64,000 bases of DNA from Bacillus sp. THAF10 (lineage in GTDB: Bacteria; Bacillota; Bacilli; Bacillales; Bacillaceae_I). The stretch spans positions 2,584,001 through 2,648,000 of the forward strand of contig NZ_CP045403.1 in assembly GCF_009363695.1 (NCBI RefSeq). The letters run 5' to 3'. The notes under the pieces are model-generated. The model was not told where the DNA came from and did no database searches. It saw nothing but the letters and a program-made list of their open reading frames with translations. The position numbers and the translations under genes were made by a program. Below, piece after piece: positions 27,265 through 36,205 of this stretch (position 1 is the stretch's first letter; every line of letters starts with the position of its first letter).

Positions 27265-27780
27265 TTAGTGTTGACGCTTTTCGTAGGTTTTAACCGCATG
27301 GTATACCGCTTCTACCGCTGCTTCTAAAGATAGGTAGGTGGTATCAACTGTTATCTCAGCTTGGTTATAGAGTGGTAATCGTTGTTGAAAAATGTTAGCC
27401 ACTTCCTCTTTTTTCTTTTGTTGAATTATTGGTCTGGTTTGGTCGTTTTTTAGCCTCTCCCACACTATATCCATCTCTGCAAACAAGAAAACCCTAATGC
27501 CGTTGCCCTTCATCCAATTTCTGTTCCGCTCTGATAGCACAATCCCTCCACCTGTAGTGATGATAGCATTTTCTATTGGCATTTCCTGAAGAGTTTGCTC
27601 TTCCAATGTCCGAAAATATGATTCACCTTTTGTACTAAATAGTTCTTTTATGGAAATACCGGTCTTTTTTTCAATGACTTGATCGGTATCATAAACTTCC
27701 AATTGCAGTGCTTTACCAAGTTTTTCCCCTACTGTAGTTTTTCCAGCTCCCATAAAACCCGTCAAGTAAATACTTTTCAC
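27265..27780 (-). CDS. aroK: shikimate kinase
   Basis: This 171-residue enzyme phosphorylates shikimate in the chorismate pathway. Walker A is GFMGAGKTTVGE near residue 8; the shikimate-binding DTD is in YDTDQVIEKK, followed by FRTLEEQTL and GGGIVL. The lid arginine is in NDQTRPI. It follows comGG on the same strand after about 60 bp and may be read from the comG transcript. Confidence 0.95.
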   Translation of the reverse strand: MKSIYLTGFMGAGKTTVGEKLGKALQLEVYDTDQVIEKKTGISIKELFSTKGESYFRTLEEQTLQEMPIENAIITTGGGIVLSERNRNWMKGNGIRVFLFAEMDIVWERLKNDQTRPIIQQKKKEEVANIFQQRLPLYNQAEITVDTTYLSLEAAVEAVYHAVKTYEKRQH

Positions 27781-27843
27781 CGTTCTCTCCTCGCATTCTC
27801 CCTCTTTAGCATAATGAGCGTTGAAGTTCTGTTTCCCTAGATG

Positions 27844-28218
27844 TTACAGGTTTTCATTCCAGGATACAACCTCATGATTATTCATGCTATAAATAACAAT
27901 AGCTTGGTATGACCTTCCTGAGTCTGTTAAACATGAAATTTGAATCTCGACTATTTCATCTTTTGTTTGCGTAGATATTGTAGATGTTCCATTTGGAAAT
28001 CGTAAGGAACTCGTCTGCACTTCGTCCTCGTTCTCCAATTCATGGTGCACAGCATCCCATGTATACTTCATCATGCTATCTAGTCTAAATTGCTGCTCCG
28101 CTTCATGGTAGAACAGATTCTCTAAACGAAAACTTTCGATTTGATGTAGGAGAAACAGGGACAACAACCCGCTCATCATGATTGTAAAAGGTAAGATATA
28201 CCCCTTTTCCTTCCTCAT
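27844..28218 (-). CDS. comGG: competence pseudopilus protein ComGG
   Basis: A 124-residue protein, the same length as B. subtilis ComGG, with one N-terminal hydrophobic helix (YILPFTIMMSGLLSLFLL). It is the most variable minor pseudopilin of the DNA-uptake machine. The start at 28218 (MRKEKGY) has AAGGA upstream and lies just before the comGF stop at 28226, so the genes are coupled. Confidence 0.88.
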   Translation of the reverse strand: MRKEKGYILPFTIMMSGLLSLFLLHQIESFRLENLFYHEAEQQFRLDSMMKYTWDAVHHELENEDEVQTSSLRFPNGTSTISTQTKDEIVEIQISCLTDSGRSYQAIVIYSMNNHEVVSWNENL

Positions 28219-28225
28219 CCATTCC

Positions 28226-28660
28226 TTACCTGACAGGTACATTGTCAATAAGGAGCTCTATTTGCAGCTCCTGCCCTTCATTTATTTCAAACACAACACC
28301 ATTTCCCCTTTCTTTAAACGTGATGGCTTTTACGTTATGAAGCATCAGTTCATGACCGCTTCCATTCACTCTTCTCCTCATTTTCCCGTCATACCATTCA
28401 TAGATTATTGACTGATTTTGTTGATTAACAATGGTTAATACGGACTCATTTGCAGAAAAGCTCTTTCCATTTCTAAGCTCCCTTTTGGCTTGTTGAACAA
28501 ATACCTCGAGCTCTAATGGGTGAATCCCTTTTTCCGGTTCTGTTAACTCCATGAGACTTTTGATGAAAAGGGGAAACATTGCCGTTAATACAAGAACAAC
28601 TGCAAAGCTTACCAAAACCTCTAATAGTGTGAAGCCCTGCTCTTTATGGGTAAAAAACAT
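28226..28660 (-). CDS. comGF: competence minor pseudopilin ComGF
   Basis: A type IV pilin-like N-terminus, EQGFTLLEVLVSFAVVLVL, marks it as a pseudopilin (prepilin peptidase cuts before Phe). The ATG at 28660 has GAGAGGTG upstream; it begins inside the comGE coding end, an overlap of about 17 bases. Confidence 0.92.
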   Translation of the reverse strand: MFFTHKEQGFTLLEVLVSFAVVLVLTAMFPLFIKSLMELTEPEKGIHPLELEVFVQQAKRELRNGKSFSANESVLTIVNQQNQSIIYEWYDGKMRRRVNGSGHELMLHNVKAITFKERGNGVVFEINEGQELQIELLIDNVPVR

Positions 28661-28979
28661 GCACACACCTCTCTTGCTTCATATTTCGAAAATCTGTATA
28701 AGCTACGCATAGTAAAGGTGACATGCTTGCTTCTTTCATATGGGTAGAATAAGTTGTTCTTTTTTTTATTATTTTCCCCTCAAAATTGATAGGTTGCTCG
28801 CGGCGGATTTCCTCCAAACTCATGGCCAAAATAAACCTTGCATCTTGTTCTAGCAAAAATCCCTTTCTTTCCTGATTCATCCTCACTAAGCCAGGAACCA
28901 GCAGCGAAGCAATGACCACCCATACAAACAGTGCCGCCAGAACCTCTAGTAACGTAAAGCCCTCATCTTTCCTCCACAT
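28644..28979 (-). CDS. comGE: competence minor pseudopilin ComGE
   Basis: The 111-residue protein starts MWRKDEGFTLLEVLAALFVW, a class-3 prepilin signal with the +5 glutamate. It overlaps both neighbours by a few bases. Confidence 0.92.
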   Translation of the reverse strand: MWRKDEGFTLLEVLAALFVWVVIASLLVPGLVRMNQERKGFLLEQDARFILAMSLEEIRREQPINFEGKIIKKRTTYSTHMKEASMSPLLCVAYTDFRNMKQERCVHVFYP

Positions 28980-29448
28980 AAAATCGCCCCTTTCCTAACG
29001 TAAAAACATAACGATAACGCTCTTTTCCATCTTGTAATATAATGATTGCTCCAGACTTATCGATACTACCGTTTCCTAAAAAGGTGATCACCTCTCCCAT
29101 TGTTCTCGTATCTATTGATAGAGAAGATGGATACTCACGGTTCACGAGATCTTTTGTTTGAAAGCTTCCTTGCCGAATGCGATAGGAATTTGAATTAGGA
29201 GACAACACTATTTGAACACTGTTTTTTGTACTAAGGGCATATTGCTGGGCAAAAAAGAGGTCATTGGTAAATTGCTCGGAAAAATGACTGGAGCTGTGTT
29301 TTTGCGTTTTGGCAAAGCCATTGGAGGAAAGGACAGAGAGCATGATGGCAATGATAGATAGGATAAGGAGGGATTCCATTAGAGTAAAGCCAGCGGAGTT
29401 TTTTTTGAAGTTAGCTAGCGTCTGGTTCACGTGGAGCTGCTTTTCCAT
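28963..29448 (-). CDS. comGD: competence minor pseudopilin ComGD
   Basis: A prepilin signal SAGFTLMESLLILSIIAIML lies near residue 19, after a longer than usual leader. The C-terminal part is rich in beta-strand patterns. The start overlaps comGC by 38 bases; it has no clear ribosome site and may be translated by coupling. Confidence 0.9.
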   Translation of the reverse strand: MEKQLHVNQTLANFKKNSAGFTLMESLLILSIIAIMLSVLSSNGFAKTQKHSSSHFSEQFTNDLFFAQQYALSTKNSVQIVLSPNSNSYRIRQGSFQTKDLVNREYPSSLSIDTRTMGEVITFLGNGSIDKSGAIIILQDGKERYRYVFTLGKGRFYVEER

Positions 29449-29749
29449 TTTCTATAATAACGATTTTTCCGTTTGGACATTTCAGCATCCCAGCTTCATC
29501 AAATTTATCCTCCAGGTATTCTGGTGCATTTAGATCATCAATACTCAAAGGAGGCGTACCGTAATCGAGTCTGTACGTCTGCATTTGTGCCTCCACCATG
29601 CTCACCATTGCATCACAGCCTTTGTCTCCAATCATGCTGCTGTTTTTCGTCACATTTGGAATCATCACCAAGAGAAGAACAGTGATAACCATCATCACAA
29701 GAAGCATTTCAACAAGTGTAAAACCGCGATTATCTTTCATAATTTTCAT
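29411..29749 (-). CDS. comGC: major competence pseudopilin ComGC
   Basis: The 112-residue protein begins MKIMKDNRGFTLVEMLLVMM, a classical prepilin signal. The two cysteines that form the stabilising disulfide, in DKGCDAMV and MLKCPNGK, are kept. It is the main subunit of the pseudopilus that lets DNA cross the wall. GGAGG precedes the ATG. Confidence 0.96.
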   Translation of the reverse strand: MKIMKDNRGFTLVEMLLVMMVITVLLLVMIPNVTKNSSMIGDKGCDAMVSMVEAQMQTYRLDYGTPPLSIDDLNAPEYLEDKFDEAGMLKCPNGKIVIIENGKAAPREPDAS

Positions 29750-29750
29750 A

Positions 29751-30791
29751 TTAAATTCCTCCCATTAATTGAAACATTGGTATAAAAATACTCAAATAGA
29801 GAATCATCACAAACGCTCCCACTCCCAATAGGAGAAGTGGTTGAATTTTTGCTAGCAGTTTTTCCACATGTTCTTCCAGTCGGCCGAGTAAAATTCTGCT
29901 ATACTGCAGTAACTCTAACGGCAATCTCCCATTGTTTTGACCGTGCATAATAATAAGCTCAAGCCCTTTAACAAAAACAATTTCCTTTCCTACTAGATCC
30001 TCCAGCTTTTCTCCTTCAATAAGACGACTACGAAATTCGCTTGCTTTCGTTTGAAAATAAGGATGGTAATTTTGCCTTTCAAATACAGAAAGAGCTTCAT
30101 TAATGGTCAATCCACTAGAGAGAAGGTTACTTAATTGCTCTGCGAAATAGTGAGAATAATGGAGAGAGAGGTAGGTACGGATTAGAGGAAATTTAAATAA
30201 TAATTGTATTCGTTTGGTGGGTTTCATCTTTTTGTAAAACATGTGATAGCTTGCAAGAAGAAATAGGGTAGCTCCGAAAAAAAATAGAGGGAGTACGGGA
30301 GCATAGTTTAAAAGGGTAAAAAATGTGGACAAGAGAGCGTCCATTTCCAGGTTCATATGATGAAATAGCTGGAGGAATTGAGGAACTAATATGACATGAA
30401 CAAATAGTAGCATGATGAACACAAGGATAAGCAGAAGCATGGGGTATCTAATCAATGAGACGAGTTTTTCCCGGTATTGTCGTTTTCTTCCAAGCATTTC
30501 CCCAGCGGAGCAAAAGGCATGTGCTAAATTTCCATGCTTTTGTGAAAAAAATAAAAGAGAAAGGACATCCTCATGAAAATGTAGGCCTTCTAAGACTTGG
30601 TGAATGCTATCACCACTTCGGAGTGCTTTCATTGCAGAGAAAACATGTTGTTTCTTTTTGGCAGAATAGTGAATACTGATTAATTCAATTGCTTCGGTTA
30701 AGGAGTAGCCATTGTGATACATGTCCCCCACCCTTGTTAGAAACTCCTCTTGATCCTTCATGGTCCATCTATTTTTATTTTTTGCCATCAT
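29751..30791 (-). CDS. comGB: competence inner-membrane protein ComGB (PilC/GspF type)
   Basis: A 346-residue T2SSF-domain protein with three membrane helices (about residues 118-138, 168-188 and 320-342) that anchors the pseudopilus assembly site. Both repeats of the cytoplasmic F domain are visible (FLTRVGDMYHNGYSLTEAI; YFAEQLSNLLSSGLTINEAL). It overlaps comGA by 17 bases. Confidence 0.95.
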   Translation of the reverse strand: MMAKNKNRWTMKDQEEFLTRVGDMYHNGYSLTEAIELISIHYSAKKKQHVFSAMKALRSGDSIHQVLEGLHFHEDVLSLLFFSQKHGNLAHAFCSAGEMLGRKRQYREKLVSLIRYPMLLLILVFIMLLFVHVILVPQFLQLFHHMNLEMDALLSTFFTLLNYAPVLPLFFFGATLFLLASYHMFYKKMKPTKRIQLLFKFPLIRTYLSLHYSHYFAEQLSNLLSSGLTINEALSVFERQNYHPYFQTKASEFRSRLIEGEKLEDLVGKEIVFVKGLELIIMHGQNNGRLPLELLQYSRILLGRLEEHVEKLLAKIQPLLLLGVGAFVMILYLSIFIPMFQLMGGI

Positions 30792-31842
30792 TCACCCATC
30801 TTTCATATTCCCGCTGGTGAATAAACCCGAGGGCAATTCCTTTTTTTATCACTTCTTTGAGAGTAGGATAAGCCGCCAGTACAGAATTTCCCCTACATTG
30901 TTGTAAGACCTTTTGCAATTCGTTTCCATAAAGCAGTTCATAAACACTCGCCAAACGATGAGTACGATATTTTTTGCAAAAAGCAGAGCATTCCTCCTTG
31001 CAATAAGGACACGTTAACTCCACTAGCCTTTGTGCGGATACGGCAATTAAGGATTGTTCCAGATCTTGATGGGAGACACCAAATTCAAGTAATCTAAATA
31101 TCGCTCCTTTTGCGTCCCTTGTATGAAGTGTACTTAAAACTAAATGACCTGTGAGAGCAGCACGGATAGCAATTTTCGCTGTCTCTTCATCTCTTATTTC
31201 CCCAACGATTATAATATCCGGATCATGCCTGAGTATTGCTTTTAATCCTGATGAGTAGCTAATTCCTGCCTTCTCGTTCACCTGGACCTGCAAAACATGC
31301 CTGCTTTTTCTCTCTACAGGGTCCTCCAAAGTAATAATGTTTCGCTGCAGCATGCTCTTGGATTCTTCCAAAATAGAATATAGCGTTGTGGTTTTGCCAG
31401 AGCCAGTCGGACCTGTAAAAATAAACAGACCATGGGAATGCTTCATTAAGGACATTATTTTTCTGGTGGAATGCTGAAAAAGAGAGAGATGTTTTAAGGA
31501 AAATTGATGGTCTTCTTGAGGTAGTATACGAATGACAAGACTTTCTCTGTTTAAAGTGGGCAAGGTTGAGAGTCGGAGGTTGATTTGATTAGAATCTACT
31601 TGCAGGGCTAGCGCACCGTTTTGAGGCTTTCTAGTTTCTCCTATGTCCATGGCAGCTTGAAATTTCAGATGAGATAACATTCGTTCATACACTTCAATCG
31701 GGACTTTTTCTTGATCGTAAAGGTAGTGGTCTAAGCGGAATAAGACATGTGCGGTAGTTTCAAGGGGTTTCATGTGAATATCGGAAACACGTAATCTAAC
31801 GGCCTGGCGGATTAATTCTTCACACTTTTTTTCAATATTCAT
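30775..31842 (-). CDS. comGA: competence assembly ATPase ComGA (PilB/GspE type)
   Basis: The 355-residue secretion ATPase has Walker A FIFTGPTGSGKTTTLY, the Asp box TLEDPVE, Walker B DIIIVGEIRDEETA and His box GHLVLSTLHTRDA. A tetracysteine-type zinc site is suggested by CPYC and CSAFC. It powers pseudopilus assembly. The start at 31842 (MNIEKKCEELI) fits the family. A/T tracts at about 31950-31970 might hold ComK sites, but no clear AAAA-N5-TTTT pair is present. Confidence 0.96.
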   Translation of the reverse strand: MNIEKKCEELIRQAVRLRVSDIHMKPLETTAHVLFRLDHYLYDQEKVPIEVYERMLSHLKFQAAMDIGETRKPQNGALALQVDSNQINLRLSTLPTLNRESLVIRILPQEDHQFSLKHLSLFQHSTRKIMSLMKHSHGLFIFTGPTGSGKTTTLYSILEESKSMLQRNIITLEDPVERKSRHVLQVQVNEKAGISYSSGLKAILRHDPDIIIVGEIRDEETAKIAIRAALTGHLVLSTLHTRDAKGAIFRLLEFGVSHQDLEQSLIAVSAQRLVELTCPYCKEECSAFCKKYRTHRLASVYELLYGNELQKVLQQCRGNSVLAAYPTLKEVIKKGIALGFIHQREYERWVNDGKK

Positions 31843-31950
31843 TTTCCACCTCATTTCAAGGGTATGGGAATACTTCTCTTAGGTCTCCTTTCAGTTTGTT
31901 TTTCTTGCCCTGTTAAATTTCTACATAGAATGACAGATTCCTGCAAAGTT

Positions 31951-32088
31951 TTATTTTTTTTTTGAAAAATGCATTGCTAGACACAGCTGTTGATTATTAC
32001 AAACCGCTCTGTATCTGCGGCGAAGAGCATATACAAGAAAAGCTGATAAACCAAATGTTACAACAACTGTGAAAATACTCCGCGCCAT
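31951..32088 (-). CDS. short DUF3918-like membrane peptide
   Basis: 45 residues starting MARSIFTVVVTFGLSAFLVY, one membrane helix then a very basic tail. The start resembles the DUF3918 group of Bacillus short proteins, of unknown role. The frame is open further upstream, but the GGAAAGGA site supports 32088. The assignment is tentative. Confidence 0.5.
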   Translation of the reverse strand: MARSIFTVVVTFGLSAFLVYALRRRYRAVCNNQQLCLAMHFSKKK

Positions 32089-32224
32089 TCCTTTCCCGCC
32101 CCTAACACCTGAAAAACCATACACACCAAAAGGACGGCCGTCATCCAAAAATCTCATCCGTTTGCGGAAGAAAAACTTAATCAATTTAATTTGAAATAAT
32201 TTCCAATAAATATGGTTTATATCA

Positions 32225-32416
32225 TTAATCTTCCAGAGTTGCTTTAACAATTAAGTAGTCTACCACGATAAATAAAAGTAATGTTATAGGTATTAATAAT
32301 GCACTTACACTGTGAGAAATCAAAATAAAATATGGCATCGTTAAAAATAAGAGTATGAGAAGCGTAGTCACTATTTTAAGAGATAATAATTTGCCTTGAT
32401 AGTATCTTTTATCCAA
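32225..32416 (-). CDS. small two-helix membrane protein
   Basis: A 63-residue product starting at a TTG with GGGGGG nearby. Two hydrophobic helices (about residues 16-33 and 38-56) and few other features. No family recognised. Confidence 0.5.
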   Translation of the reverse strand: MDKRYYQGKLLSLKIVTTLLILLFLTMPYFILISHSVSALLIPITLLLFIVVDYLIVKATLED

Positions 32417-32586
32417 ATTTTTCACCCCCCAATAAGTTATATCGTAAAACACCCAGATTGTAGAACATCCGTTAATCATTGCTTTTGCTCTAAACTGCCC
32501 AATAATTGTAGATGATCAATAGATTGAGATCAATTAGCTGATCTTCAAATATTGCCCCCTTTACTTCAATAATTTTTTATTATCTT

Positions 32587-32664
32587 TCAACCCTTTTTAA
32601 AGGCTTTTATGATTTCTTCTAACTCCTCTGGACCTACATAAACAACAAAGTGAAAAACACCCAT
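32587..32664 (-). CDS. 25-codon frame after the flavin monooxygenase gene
   Basis: The sequence MGVFHFVVYVGPEELEEIIK begins one base after the monooxygenase stop (TGAATG) with GAGGTG in front. The alternating strand-helix pattern looks protein-like, but the length is so short that it may be a relic of a larger gene. Confidence 0.35.
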   Translation of the reverse strand: MGVFHFVVYVGPEELEEIIKAFKKG

Positions 32665-33825
32665 TCACACCTCATGTCCAACCACCCATTCCAAACGCTT
32701 GATTTGAACGGTGTCTGGCATTGCACGGAGCATTAGGTTCCGGAAATGGATAGCTAAAGGATTTTCAAGCTGCATCAACCTCGCCATTGCTCTTGAGCCT
32801 CTTACCACTTGTGTGGTGCGGGGAATCCTAATTTTTTCATACATTTTTAAAGCTTGTTGCACGTTGTCAGGGTATATTTCAAGGGAACGGGATAATACTA
32901 GTGCATCTTCTAGGGCTTGGGCTCCCCCTTGTCCGAGGTTAGGAAGCATCGGATGAGCGGCATCTCCGAGCAACGTAGCCCTGCCTATACTCCAATATTT
33001 TACCGGACTCCGATCAAAGATTTCATGCAGAAGTATATCTGATTCATTGGTAGACTCAATGACTGCTTCAATTGGCTCGAATGAACCCTTAAAATTCTCC
33101 AAAGCAGCTTTCTTCCGATCCTCGGTGCTAATCATTGTTCCTTGCGGGGTATTAATTGCTGAAAACCAAAATATTCGGCCACTGCCCAGATGGGAAAATC
33201 CGAACCTTTTACCTGGACCCCAAGCTTCAAAGCCTCCGCCAAGTTCGACTGGAAAGCGGTCATCTTCAAAATTGGATATGCCTCGAATAGCGGTGAACCC
33301 AGAATAACGGGAAGGTGTTGATCCGATGATAGATTTCCTTACTTCAGAGTGTACACCGTCAGCTCCAATTAATAGATCTCCTTCTGCTTCCTCTCCGTCC
33401 TCAAAAATCGCCGTAATTTTGGCTTCATCATTTTCTATACGAATTAACTTTTTTCCGAAAACAACGGTTTCTTGTTTTAATTTCTTATATAAAATGCTTT
33501 GCAGATCAGGTCGATAAATCAGGTAACTATAGGTGCCATAAAGTTTCGATTGTTTATGAACAGGTACATTAACGAGGAGCTTTCCATCCCATGTTCGTAT
33601 CTCTGCTTTTTTTACGGGGGAGCCCGTCTTGCGGACTTGTTCGGCGACCCCCAATTTCTCCAAGGCTTTGATGGCATTTGCGGATAAAACAATTCCTGCA
33701 CCTAGTTCCTTAAGTTCTTTTGCCTTCTCATATACAGAGACGTTCCATCCTAACTGCTGTAGGGCTATTGCAGCAGAAAGTCCACCTATCCCTCCACCAA
33801 TAATCATTACTGTTTTAGGTGCCAT
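32665..33825 (-). CDS. FAD-dependent aromatic-type monooxygenase
   Basis: A 386-residue flavin hydroxylase of the p-hydroxybenzoate hydroxylase fold. The FAD-binding GGGIGGLSAAIAL is at the N-terminus, the DG motif is in LIGADGVHSEVR and the second FAD motif is GDAAHPMLPNLGQGGAQALE. These enzymes add one oxygen atom using NAD(P)H; the substrate is not readable, and no catabolic genes lie beside it. The start at 33825 was chosen because AAAGG lies nine bases before it. Confidence 0.92.
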   Translation of the reverse strand: MAPKTVMIIGGGIGGLSAAIALQQLGWNVSVYEKAKELKELGAGIVLSANAIKALEKLGVAEQVRKTGSPVKKAEIRTWDGKLLVNVPVHKQSKLYGTYSYLIYRPDLQSILYKKLKQETVVFGKKLIRIENDEAKITAIFEDGEEAEGDLLIGADGVHSEVRKSIIGSTPSRYSGFTAIRGISNFEDDRFPVELGGGFEAWGPGKRFGFSHLGSGRIFWFSAINTPQGTMISTEDRKKAALENFKGSFEPIEAVIESTNESDILLHEIFDRSPVKYWSIGRATLLGDAAHPMLPNLGQGGAQALEDALVLSRSLEIYPDNVQQALKMYEKIRIPRTTQVVRGSRAMARLMQLENPLAIHFRNLMLRAMPDTVQIKRLEWVVGHEV

Positions 33826-33916
33826 ACCAGTCATCCTTTCTGCTTTTCCGTGAAAAGCCTCAATTAGAACCTACTTAGTCTTCAACAATTGCTCCTAGTT
33901 TGTTGAGGAAGTAAAG

Positions 33917-34204
33917 TTACTCTACACCAAAAAAGTGAGACATAATAATGCCTGTAATTAATCCAGCAAAAATAAAAGTTGGAATTGAAAGTAAAATCTT
34001 ATTTCTTAATGAAATGGTATAAAACCGTTTATACCATTTACCCAACAAAGTAAAAAAAACCGCAAAAATAGATAAAGATATAATACCTGCTATTAAATCA
34101 ACTTTTGTAAAGGGAGGATTGAGGTAACCATCCAAATAATAATTTATAATAATCAACAAACTAAATAATATAAATTCATAAAAAAGAAATTTAAAATAAT
34201 GCAT
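33917..34204 (-). CDS. small membrane protein, three helices
   Basis: A 95-residue hydrophobic protein with AGAGGGG before its ATG. Helices at about residues 8-22, 38-55 and 72-90. No family recognised. It and the next gene upstream are similar in size and nature but not in sequence. Confidence 0.6.
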   Translation of the reverse strand: MHYFKFLFYEFILFSLLIIINYYLDGYLNPPFTKVDLIAGIISLSIFAVFFTLLGKWYKRFYTISLRNKILLSIPTFIFAGLITGIIMSHFFGVE

Positions 34205-34339
34205 TTTAACTACCCCTCTAATCCGCACTGTAACAAACTCTTATACAGGAAAGCTGCCCAATTCTTAAGTACTGAAAGAGCTTTTACCTATGCTACAATC
34301 GCTCCTAGTTTGTTCACTAATCTAGAAAAAATAATCACT

Positions 34340-34669
34340 TTAATAACAGTGTGATACTGGATTATTCAAAGAATAATAAGCCATAAAAATGCTAAAACAA
34401 CCCAATAGAAATAGAGTTATAAGGACAACCTTTCTACCTGTATGTCCTATGTGGTAGATATTCAATAGAACATAATAAGTAATAGCACCTCCAACCAAAA
34501 AGTACAAATATTCTTTGGTGCAATCGGTTTTAGGGAGTGAAGTTGTTAAGTAAGTTAATGCTATTCCAGAAAAAATAAATAGACCTATTATGTTCAATAA
34601 TTTTCTAATATTCACTTCTTTTTGTGTTACTACTTCCTCTTTTTGAGTCGTTTGAAAACTAGATTTCAA
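34340..34669 (-). CDS. small membrane protein, three helices
   Basis: A 109-residue protein starting at a TTG seven bases after GGGGG. Three hydrophobic segments (about residues 24-44, 55-72, 80-98) and two conserved-looking cysteines in its outer loops. Function unknown. Confidence 0.6.
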   Translation of the reverse strand: MKSSFQTTQKEEVVTQKEVNIRKLLNIIGLFIFSGIALTYLTTSLPKTDCTKEYLYFLVGGAITYYVLLNIYHIGHTGRKVVLITLFLLGCFSIFMAYYSLNNPVSHCY

Positions 34670-35019
34670 ATCTCTACCCCCACTTTATTTACTTTAAGAA
34701 CTATACGTATTTAGAAAACAAAAGAAACGTTATTCGTATGATATCTCTTCCACAATCTTGCCCTTTAACTTAATACCAATTATTTCAAATATCCTCAGAT
34801 CTGACAATCATTTTTCAAGACAAAAAGGACGCAATATTAGATTATCGCGCCCTTTAATGGAGTAACGCAAGTACAATAATTGCGCTATATTATATAATAT
34901 ACTTTTCTGTTGAGTTGAACAGTATCGTTGCACTATCCAACAAATAATTTATGGTTTTTCATCGTTCTTTTCAACATAAGCCCCCGTTACTTTAAGTGAA
35001 TTTAATCACAAACTAAACA
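34670..35019. other. 350 bp gap with short palindromes only
   Basis: No gene is visible. At 34828-34853 GGACGCAATATT and its partial complement (GATTATCGCGCC) form an imperfect palindrome, followed by GCAAGTACAATAATTGCGC. These look like decayed repeat or terminator relics. Confidence 0.4.
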
Positions 35020-35577
35020 TTATAGTATCCTACTAAAAGTATTGGGATAATTAACAACTAAACCATTTGTATCAACACAAATGATTGTTTCATAATCATA
35101 ACAACGATATTTGAAATATCTTAAATCACCTTCCATACGGATGTATTGATAAGATTGGGGTACTTTTTTTGCTTCTAAAGATGGAAATGATATATAGACC
35201 ATATGAAAGTGTTCTATCTGATAAATACTCCAATTAATTCTATTAATAGGTAAAGAGTTGGAAAAAGGAGTAGCAGAAATATCTATGTCAGTCGCACCTT
35301 TTAGACTATTAATTGATTCTCCATCAGTATTAAACCAGTTTCCATCTCCATCAGTATGTAATTCTAAACTATTAATTTTATCAACATTGATACTAAACCT
35401 CTTAGTTAGCCAATGTTCATCTAATTCAACATAATAATTTAAAGTATGAGCATTTGTCTTCTTTTCATCTACATAAATTACTGTACTTTGAACAACGAGG
35501 TTTTCGGCTTTTTTCTCAATTTTAAGGTACTCGCAACCATATAGTTCTTCGTTTTTCCATACTACATTTACAACCAT
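35020..35577 (-). CDS. putative glycolipid-binding family protein (DUF1089-like)
   Basis: The 185-residue protein shows the pattern of the PF06475 family: GDGNWFNTDGESINSLKGA then DIDISATPFSNSLPINR, and a C-terminal VDTNGLVVNYPNTFSRI. The family was named for glycolipid binding in Pseudomonas, but its role in Bacilli is unknown. GGGGGAACG precedes the ATG at 35577. It stands alone. Confidence 0.82.
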   Translation of the reverse strand: MVVNVVWKNEELYGCEYLKIEKKAENLVVQSTVIYVDEKKTNAHTLNYYVELDEHWLTKRFSINVDKINSLELHTDGDGNWFNTDGESINSLKGATDIDISATPFSNSLPINRINWSIYQIEHFHMVYISFPSLEAKKVPQSYQYIRMEGDLRYFKYRCYDYETIICVDTNGLVVNYPNTFSRIL

Positions 35578-36036
35578 ATACGTTCCCCCAGTTATTTCTG
35601 AATAATTTTAATATAACAGCTCGCTTATTGAAGTAACTTCACAATATTACAAATCTACATACTAAAATCATACCAGATGAAAACGAATAATTGTTCGTAT
35701 TTTCCATGGAAGTCGTTACTTCGTAGCATTTAAGATTCTGACATGTTTCATTAGTTGCCACTTATCTGGATAAATATCACATTTATCTCGAATTCAAGTC
35801 TTCCATATAATGGCCCATTAATCGAATAACATCTTCATATTTTCATTAACAAAAAATGGAATAAACTTTCCTTTTAATAATAGAAACCACAATATTTAGA
35901 ATCAAAAATTTGCATTTTTGACATTTAAAAAGCACTGCGAGTAGCAGTGCTTTTCGTTATACGTATTACTATGCATTATTCAACGCGGATTATAGTTTTG
36001 TCTGCTAAGAGAACCTTTTCACTACCCTTTTTTAAA
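35578..36036. other. about 460 bp without a gene
   Basis: No frame with a start and ribosome site is visible. The only structure is the orphan hairpin at 35927-35955. The region is A/T-rich and looks like decayed coding DNA. Confidence 0.5.
35927..35955. terminator. orphan terminator-like hairpin
   Basis: AAAAGCACTGC, five-base loop, GCAGTGCTTTT: a stem of 10-11 bp with A before and T after. There is no gene directly before it on either strand. Confidence 0.65.
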
Positions 36037-36203
36037 AGCTATTTTCGCAAACTTTGTGGCTACTTCTTATAGGGAAGAAACCAGTATCAATGGCTCTTTA
36101 AAAGTTTTATACATGTGGCAATTTTAACTCGCATCATAATTTGAAAAAGTTTTGAAGCCGACTTTTTCTTAGTTTTTTAACAACAATCTTTTAGAAAAGA
36201 GCC
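36037..36203 (-). repeat. dispersed intergenic repeat, copy C
   Basis: On the minus strand it begins GGCTCTTTTCTAAAAGATTG two bases after the ykfD stop and ends TTTGCGAAAATAGCT. The central AAAAAGTCGGCTTC block is present; the AAGAGCACGAC block is worn. 167 bp. Confidence 0.8.
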
Positions 36204-36205
36204 TT

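Noticed and set aside
31850..31975. ComK operator pair upstream of comGA
   Set aside because: Only partial A/T tracts are seen; no convincing AAAA-N5-TTTT pair with proper spacing.
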